Shown piece after piece: positions 5,673 through 10,076 of a stretch of 10,076 nucleotides of DNA. The first letter of the stretch is position 1, and every line of letters starts with the position of its first letter. Source of the DNA: Christensenellaceae bacterium (GTDB lineage Bacteria > Bacillota > Clostridia > Christensenellales > CAAEEZ01); contig JAHHUG010000049.1 in assembly GCA_020024085.1 (NCBI GenBank), positions 1-10,076 of the forward strand, written 5' to 3'. The position numbers were made by a program, and so were the translations under genes. The notes under the pieces are model-generated. The model saw nothing but the letters and a program-made list of their open reading frames with translations. It did no database searches and was not told the origin of the DNA.

Positions 5673-8033
5673 CTATTTACCTTTTACCCATCGAATAAAT
5701 CGAAGGGTTAATCCTATAACAAAACCTGCACCGACTACACTTGCCAAAACTATTGCAAATATCTTCCATTCTTTATTATTCTGACTAAAATGATTTGTAA
5801 TTTTCAACCCTAAATCTTGCCACCATTTGCAGAAGTTGTTCCAGTTTTTTACAATAGGAGAAGGTTCGGGTTCAGGAATAACATCAGGTGCTTCTGGGTC
5901 AGGTATAACCACTGGTAAATCAGCTTTTAACACCGGGCTTAAGTAATGCTGATTTTTTGAAACAGTCCATGTAGTAAAGTCAATCATGTTATATGTTCTG
6001 CCTGGGCCATAGCCTAGGTCCCAAGGATACAATACCTTTTCCTCGGTCCAACCTATGATATCATAGCTTTTACCTTGGAACTCCAAAGTCTTTGGTAGTA
6101 CAGAGGAGTCTAAGGTTTGACCATAATCAGAATATAAAAGAGTTTGACTTTTATTTGTTTTTACAACAATTCTACTTTGATTTTTTTCAGTAACAATGTA
6201 TAAATCATTAGTACTGTTTTTTAGCAAGCTTGTAGGAGCTTGAAGTAATGTTGTGTTATTTCTTTCTTTCGACACCCCTAAAAACCTACAACTTCCACCA
6301 TAATCTTCGTTATACATTTTCTCGATGCCAGCTAATACTTTTTCAGTTATTAAGCTACATGGCATGTACGATATCATGTTATATCTAGGTGGTGTTTTGC
6401 CTTCTTCAATTCGTTTAATTATTTCAGATGTAGATAGGTTATTAAAAATTGTATCTTCAGCTAAAAACACTCGAATACAAGCACTCTTGTTATACTCTGC
6501 AACTTGGTTGTGCTCGATTTTGTGGTCGGGATAAAAACTATTAGTATAATCTTTATTAGCTTCACAAACAGCATTGATTGTAAAGTCTGTGTCAGTGCCG
6601 TTTTCTAAAATGCTATTTTCGAAAGGAATGCAAAAAGAAATGAGCTCGTCTAAAATAACATCGCCATTACTTGCATTAACCTTTTTGTAGTATTTGGTAA
6701 CATAGCTATCATTTTCAAATGGTACATTTGATTCGCCAAAACTTTTATGAGTAATATCGACACATCGCAAGTTCAAGTCGTTGATTAAGAAGTCCATATC
6801 ATTTCTTGACAAAATCAAGCGATAATACCTATCATCTTCGTTCATAGTTTTGATTTTATAAACATTGAGCGGGATTTTAATTTGCTTATCCACCGGATAG
6901 TTAGAACCCTTAACCGCCACATTTATTGTTAAATTAATTGTTTTTTTCTCGGCTAATTTTTGAGGAACCAATTCATCGTATTTATCAGCATAAGCAGTAT
7001 AGCTCATCATTTTATTATAAAAATATCGTGCAAGCTCAACTTGTCCCCAAGACTCAAGCATTTGGAAAGTTGGGTTATATCTTTTTTCAATATACTTCAA
7101 ATATGCTCTATAACTATCCCATTTTAGAGTTTTGTAAGCCGGGATATATGAAAAACTTTTCCAATCCCATTTATCGTGCTCCTGGTCGCGAACTTGATAA
7201 GAATAAGGAGCATTGATCTCTGCCGCAGACATTATTCCATTTTCGTTCATATAGCAGCAATACCAATCACAAAAGCTGTTGGTATCAAAATTTGGGAATA
7301 ACTCCGCTAAACCGTATACACTATTTTTCAATTGGCTTTCGTTATATTCAACTTGTGGAATATCGTAAGTAGCATTATAAAAATAAGTTAAGCCATAAGG
7401 TAAGCTACTACTAGAACTGTTCTCCAATCCCAAAATTATATTATTGATATTTGTATTTTCATCGTAAAAAGACTTCACGTAGCCATGATAATATTTGCTA
7501 GAGCCAGAACCAGCAGATAAATGCAATAATCGCCCATTATATGTGCTATCTTTTATGTTTAAATCGCGTGATTCTGTAAAAACATTCTGGTCAACACCAT
7601 AATTATCTCTATATTTCAATTCACAATTATCATTACCCATATTGATTCTAAGTAGTGAAGATAACTTCATATGTTTTGGTAGATTTACTATTTTTGCTAT
7701 AGAATCTTCAACTAAATCAAGATTTAAATCTAGTTTAAAACAATTGTACCTAAAATCAGAATCCACACAAGGAGTTAAGTTTTCCTTATAATTTATATAA
7801 TGAACTTCATTATTTGGCAATGAAATACATACCTTAAATTCATAACTCATACTATCCTTACTCGGTTTTGTAAAAACATTTTCAAAATTATGTTGTATCG
7901 TTTTAGCAGAAGCAGTAGTTCTAGTTGGATATACAAAGCATACACAAAGTGTGATTATCATTAAGATAGTCATTATTGATATAATAAGCTTTTGTTTTTT
8001 GTTTGTTTTATTTTTCATAATTAAATCTATCAT
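5673..8033 (-). CDS. Large exported, C-terminally anchored surface protein, pIII-like adsorption protein candidate
   Basis: A 786-aa protein with a signal peptide (hydrophobic core 16-35, probable cleavage after ASA at 43), a roughly 660-residue ectodomain with about a dozen cysteines, a proline/acid-rich linker (707-726), an amphipathic Trp-rich segment (729-749), one membrane helix (758-777) and a short basic tail. This is the layout of filamentous phage pIII: exported, host-binding, held in the membrane by its C-terminus until the filament is released. I do not recognise the ectodomain by sequence. Residues about 618-706 match a domain of the neighbouring 223-aa protein, both with GWTxEEK/EVxYPW-type cores. 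I chose Met at 8033 because GAGG lies five nt upstream; the frame is open for 22 codons further, but these overlap the upstream gene. The gap to that gene is 7 nt. Confidence 0.8.
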   Translation of the reverse strand: MIDLIMKNKTNKKQKLIISIMTILMIITLCVCFVYPTRTTASAKTIQHNFENVFTKPSKDSMSYEFKVCISLPNNEVHYINYKENLTPCVDSDFRYNCFKLDLNLDLVEDSIAKIVNLPKHMKLSSLLRINMGNDNCELKYRDNYGVDQNVFTESRDLNIKDSTYNGRLLHLSAGSGSSKYYHGYVKSFYDENTNINNIILGLENSSSSSLPYGLTYFYNATYDIPQVEYNESQLKNSVYGLAELFPNFDTNSFCDWYCCYMNENGIMSAAEINAPYSYQVRDQEHDKWDWKSFSYIPAYKTLKWDSYRAYLKYIEKRYNPTFQMLESWGQVELARYFYNKMMSYTAYADKYDELVPQKLAEKKTINLTINVAVKGSNYPVDKQIKIPLNVYKIKTMNEDDRYYRLILSRNDMDFLINDLNLRCVDITHKSFGESNVPFENDSYVTKYYKKVNASNGDVILDELISFCIPFENSILENGTDTDFTINAVCEANKDYTNSFYPDHKIEHNQVAEYNKSACIRVFLAEDTIFNNLSTSEIIKRIEEGKTPPRYNMISYMPCSLITEKVLAGIEKMYNEDYGGSCRFLGVSKERNNTTLLQAPTSLLKNSTNDLYIVTEKNQSRIVVKTNKSQTLLYSDYGQTLDSSVLPKTLEFQGKSYDIIGWTEEKVLYPWDLGYGPGRTYNMIDFTTWTVSKNQHYLSPVLKADLPVVIPDPEAPDVIPEPEPSPIVKNWNNFCKWWQDLGLKITNHFSQNNKEWKIFAIVLASVVGAGFVIGLTLRFIRWVKGK

Positions 8034-8040
8034 AAGCACC

Positions 8041-8712
8041 TCAATTTCTAAACATCTTAATTCCTTTAGCCACAAAGTAACATATAATGACAAATGCAAC
8101 TAAACAAAGTAAGCCGACAATTACCCAACCAACTATGGTTAATAATTGAAGCAATGTACTACCAGCTTGTGTTGATGTAAACCAGTTGACAATATTTATT
8201 TTGAACATATCCCAACCGCTTAATCTAACACTTGGGTCCTCTCCTTCAGGTAAAGTTACGATTGATGTATCAGTAATGATAGCATTTAGGGTAATATCTC
8301 CTGTTGGAATAAAGTTATCCTGGTTAATTGCCGAATACTTATAGCCTTTTACATAACTAGCTTGCCAAGGGTATATCACTTCTTCGGTAGTCCAGCCTTC
8401 GATGTTATAAACGGTACCATTGTACTTGTAGGTTGTACCTACTTGAGTAAAATCAACGGTGGCACCTTTTACAACTGCAAGCTTATTAGTACTGGATTCG
8501 ACATTAAAAGTTATATAATAATAATCGGCTGCTGCTGATGTAACTAACTTATTACTTATTGAAGCTTCAGCTAGTTCTGATTCTATAACTGGCCTTTGGG
8601 CCTCAGAATGTTCAACAAAGCCAATTACAAACCCACCAGTTATCAAAAGTACAATCAAGATAGCTGCAAGGCTTATAAGTATAATGTTTTGTTTCTTTTC
8701 AAACTCTGACAT
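8041..8712 (-). CDS. Two-TM phage surface protein sharing a domain with the pIII-like protein
   Basis: A 223-aa protein with an N-terminal membrane helix (about 10-32; no clear cleavage site), an external domain (about 40-160) and a C-terminal membrane helix (188-213) followed by a basic tail. Residues 64-150 form a beta-rich unit with GWTTEEVIYPW (106-116) and a closing GDITLNAI strand, reminiscent of InlB/Listeria-Bacteroides-type B-repeats. The same unit recurs before the C-terminal anchor of the 786-aa protein. In filamentous phage order it occupies the coat-protein position, but it is far larger than pVIII. I chose Met at 8712 because AGGTG lies five nt upstream; the frame runs 14 codons further into the 88-aa gene. 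A role as a second tip protein, or a partner or receptor-immunity factor for the pIII-like protein, is possible. Confidence 0.78.
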   Translation of the reverse strand: MSEFEKKQNIILISLAAILIVLLITGGFVIGFVEHSEAQRPVIESELAEASISNKLVTSAAADYYYITFNVESSTNKLAVVKGATVDFTQVGTTYKYNGTVYNIEGWTTEEVIYPWQASYVKGYKYSAINQDNFIPTGDITLNAIITDTSIVTLPEGEDPSVRLSGWDMFKINIVNWFTSTQAGSTLLQLLTIVGWVIVGLLCLVAFVIICYFVAKGIKMFRN

Positions 8713-8716
8713 TTTA

Positions 8717-8983
8717 TCACCTGTATTTTCTTTTTTTGTCGTAAATGTTATCAATCAATTTTTGCAACATTTCGTAAACTCTGATAAGTTCTTTATCAAT
8801 TTTACTAGCTTGAGTATGTAGCAAGATACTTTTCATTGAGTTTGCACTATTTATTGAATGTATTTCGCAAAAAGCTTTTAATTCTGAACGAATCGACTCC
8901 ACCGATTCACACATACTGTTTGCAGAGTTTTCTAACTCCTCATTTACTTTTTGCTCAAGTTCTGTTGTTTCATTTTTCTTCAT
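8717..8983 (-). CDS. 88-aa helical phage protein, function unknown
   Basis: I do not recognise this protein. It has 88 residues, strongly helical and probably coiled-coil in the first third (KNETTELEQKVNEELEN) and in the ELIRVYEMLQKLIDNI segment, with no membrane segment. The hexapeptide NSANSM occurs twice (19-24 and 45-50), 26 residues apart. It has the best ribosome site of the operon, AGGAGG seven nt before the ATG, suggesting high expression. The start is 1 nt after the stop of the 49-aa ORF, and its end lies 4 bp before the 223-aa gene. In filamentous phages this position holds the ssDNA-binding or small virion proteins; nothing in the sequence confirms either. Confidence 0.75.
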   Translation of the reverse strand: MKKNETTELEQKVNEELENSANSMCESVESIRSELKAFCEIHSINSANSMKSILLHTQASKIDKELIRVYEMLQKLIDNIYDKKRKYR

Positions 8984-8984
8984 A

Positions 8985-9134
8985 TTAAATCCTCCTAATT
9001 AAATCAATTCTATTTAGCTTCCCGGTTTCGCCGGAACAAAAACTTAAACCACTATCATATGCTTTCTGCCATGATTGATTTTGAAGTAAAATATTCAATG
9101 ATAAATTTTCAAAATAAAGTTTATAAACGAACAT
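8985..9134 (-). CDS. 49-aa small ORF between initiator and 88-aa gene
   Basis: A 49-codon frame starts at ATG 9134 (MFVYKLYFENLSLNILLQ) and ends with TAA at 8987-8985, one base before the ATG of the next gene. It fills the only gap in the operon exactly, begins 12 bp after the initiator stop, and has GGGGTG five nt upstream, so I think it is translated. It has no membrane segment and is not a pVIII-type coat protein. The C-terminal half (SWQKAYDSGLSF, then a GETGKLNRIDLIRR tail) looks like a compact basic domain, possibly DNA-binding. A small CCGG/CCGG hairpin lies within it at about 9017-9034. The protein family is unknown to me. Confidence 0.6.
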   Translation of the reverse strand: MFVYKLYFENLSLNILLQNQSWQKAYDSGLSFCSGETGKLNRIDLIRRI

Positions 9135-9146
9135 AACTACACCCCT

Positions 9147-10076
9147 TTAATAAAAATCAAACGAATCCATATCAGATAAAATATTTTCAATCTCCCCTGA
9201 AGAATAGGTTCGTGTAAAAATATTATCTTTAGATTTATTTGGGTTAAAATTGTTATAATATCCCGATACGATTTTATCGTAAAGAGAAATAATCTTTGAT
9301 GTGTGAAAAACAGTTTGACATAAGAATTCACTTTGCTGATATGCTTTTATCAGCTTTTCTAATGATAGAGTGCTGTTAAAAGCACAATCAATAACTAGCG
9401 AGGGCAGAATAGTTTTGAGGGGTTCCCAACCTTCTCTATTCTCTCTTTTTATAATATTTATATCTTTATTATTAATTATATATTTATTATTCACGGGAGT
9501 TTTATCCCGTGGATTTTTCTCCCGTGGATTTTTCTCCCGTGGATTTGGTAAAAAATTTTGAGGACTTAAATCCTCGCTTTTTTTAATTTCAGCGGTAGTT
9601 TTATCCCGTTGATTTTGTGCTAAATTAATTGTTTTTTTGATATTTTCTTGCTTTGTTGCCGTATTTTCAGCTTGATTTTTATCCTTCTGATTTTTCACTG
9701 TATTATCAACGGTACTTTTATACCCTTGATTTTTCTCGCCTAGTAGTTTTTCATAGTTTGGGCCATATGCATAAAATGAAGCGAAGCCCTTTTGTTTACC
9801 TTTCAGCTCCTCGCAGTTATTTACTTTTTTATGAACTAATACTTCGGCATCAACTAAACGCCTTATAATTGATTTTCTAAACTGCTCTGGCTTGATATTA
9901 AGTATTTTATAATCATTGATAAATTTGCCACCATTTACCCAGTAATAGATGTCATTGCCATCTTTTAACGTAATCATAAACGGTGCAAAATCTCGAAGCC
10001 ATATCAAAAAATGTAAATCAACAATTTGTAGGCCAAGTTCCACTGCAACATTTTGGTCATATCCTAAAATAGTTTT
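9147..10076 (-). CDS. Replication initiator / replisome organiser (winged-helix, DnaD- or O-like), 5' end outside window
   Basis: At least 309 residues; the frame is open to the right edge. The N-terminal region (IIRRLVDAEVLVHKK, YYWVNGGKFI, SFYAYGPNYEKLL) matches the winged-helix domain of replisome organisers in Bacillota phages and plasmids, which bind origin iterons and bring in host helicase-loading proteins. A GTG at 10043 is a possible start, but it has no ribosome site, and codons upstream of it (KTILGYDQNVAVELGL) continue the family's usual N-terminus, so the true start is probably a few codons beyond the window. The middle is a hydrophilic linker with N-[PQ]-x-x-K repeats such as NPREKNPREKNPRDK. 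The C-terminal part (YDKIVSGYY, then FTRTYSSGEIENIL) resembles the tail of such initiators. No HUH or catalytic Tyr motif of rolling-circle Reps is seen. Confidence 0.75.
   Translation of the reverse strand, partial: KTILGYDQNVAVELGLQIVDLHFLIWLRDFAPFMITLKDGNDIYYWVNGGKFINDYKILNIKPEQFRKSIIRRLVDAEVLVHKKVNNCEELKGKQKGFASFYAYGPNYEKLLGEKNQGYKSTVDNTVKNQKDKNQAENTATKQENIKKTINLAQNQRDKTTAEIKKSEDLSPQNFLPNPREKNPREKNPRDKTPVNNKYIINNKDINIIKRENREGWEPLKTILPSLVIDCAFNSTLSLEKLIKAYQQSEFLCQTVFHTSKIISLYDKIVSGYYNNFNPNKSKDNIFTRTYSSGEIENILSDMDSFDFY
9446..9549. repeat. Iteron-like 15-bp repeats with adjacent AT-rich stretch, candidate origin inside the initiator gene
   Basis: Three contiguous 15-bp units (9505-9519, 9520-9534, 9535-9549) read TCCCGTGGATTTTTC on the plus strand; the first two are identical and the third differs in its last three bases. 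An inverted copy, CACGGGA (9492-9498), faces the first unit across 6 bp. Immediately left, 9446-9491 is 46 bp with a single G/C base, a good unwinding element. Degenerate copies lie at 9604-9618, 9682-9696 and 9721-9735. Iterons plus an AT-rich element inside the initiator gene is the lambda O arrangement. Confidence 0.6.

Larger units (their letters stand above)
3815..10076 (-). mobile_element. Integrated filamentous-phage (inovirus-like) element, partial
   Basis: All genes from 4246 to the right edge lie on one strand, with gaps of 0-12 bp or small overlaps and Shine-Dalgarno sites nested in the preceding stop codons. The order is initiator, small proteins, two membrane-anchored surface proteins, a small protein, then a Zot/pI-type ATPase. 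This matches the replication, structure and assembly order of filamentous phages. The left boundary is the tRNA 3' remnant; the right end is outside the window. No integrase, secretin or repressor is visible. A monoderm host would not need a secretin. An integrase would be expected near the missing end. Confidence 0.78.

Noticed and set aside
8034..8099. Upstream starts for the 786-aa protein (22 extra codons)
   Set aside because: They lie inside the 223-aa gene's 3' end and would put a charged extension before the signal peptide; the Met at 8033 has a GAGG site.
9137..9331. Minus-strand 64-aa frame overlapping the initiator's 3' end
   Set aside because: It lies out of frame within the initiator gene, has no good ribosome site and overlaps no conserved motif.
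9551..9577. GAGGA/TCCTC hairpin followed by T's as a terminator within the initiator gene
   Set aside because: Only five base pairs, the T tract is on the plus strand where no gene runs, and it is inside a coding region.
9492..9735. CRISPR-like or microsatellite interpretation of the 15-bp repeats
   Set aside because: Units are tandem or in-frame within a coding linker, spacings are all multiples of three, and there are no unique spacers of uniform length.
10041..10043. GTG at 10043 as the start of the initiator
   Set aside because: No ribosome site precedes it and the upstream in-frame codons continue a plausible family N-terminus to the window edge, so the gene is treated as partial.

Overview
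The window is very AT-rich, and its coding strand is the minus strand throughout. Shine-Dalgarno sites (GAGGTG, AGGAGG) and sigma-A-type promoters are good. The chromosomal genes (ApbE with NusG domain II and Gx, an AlkD-like glycosylase) suggest a low-GC monoderm Bacillota, most likely a clostridial lineage. Species cannot be read from the sequence.

Left part, about 1-3814, is host chromosome. Bases 1-262 hold no gene. A compact minus-strand operon runs apbE (1188-2390), a NusG-domain-II membrane protein (781-1185) and a Gx-family membrane protein (263-784). This set is typical of periplasmic-face flavinylation and redox loci in clostridia. Upstream lie an AlkD-type DNA glycosylase (2469-3158) and a small helical protein with a HEPN-like R-x4-H motif (3297-3719). 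All three host transcription units have a -10 box unusually close to the start codon, and apbE looks leaderless.

At 3814-3831 there is the 3' end of a tRNA (acceptor stem, half of the T arm, CCA, Leu-like), followed directly by its own terminator. The rest of the tRNA is missing. I read this as the attachment scar of an integrated element that fills the remaining 6.2 kb and continues past the right edge.

Right part, about 3815-10076, is that element. In transcription order (right to left) it encodes a replication initiator (9147 to beyond 10076), a 49-aa ORF (8985-9134), an 88-aa helical protein (8717-8983), a 223-aa two-TM surface protein (8041-8712), a 786-aa signal-peptide/C-terminal-TM protein resembling filamentous phage pIII in architecture (5673-8033), an 85-aa protein (5406-5663) and a Zot/pI-like ATPase (4246-5406). 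The genes overlap or sit 0-12 bp apart. A strong terminator follows, then a roughly 400-bp hairpin-rich non-coding region. The order initiator, small proteins, adsorption protein, small protein, pI ATPase matches filamentous phages (Inoviridae), so this is best read as an integrated inovirus of a Gram-positive host.

Several features look unusual. The initiator resembles winged-helix replisome organisers rather than HUH rolling-circle Reps, and it carries iteron-like repeats next to an AT-rich stretch inside its own coding sequence. The two surface proteins share a C-terminal domain. No major coat protein can be recognised in the window.
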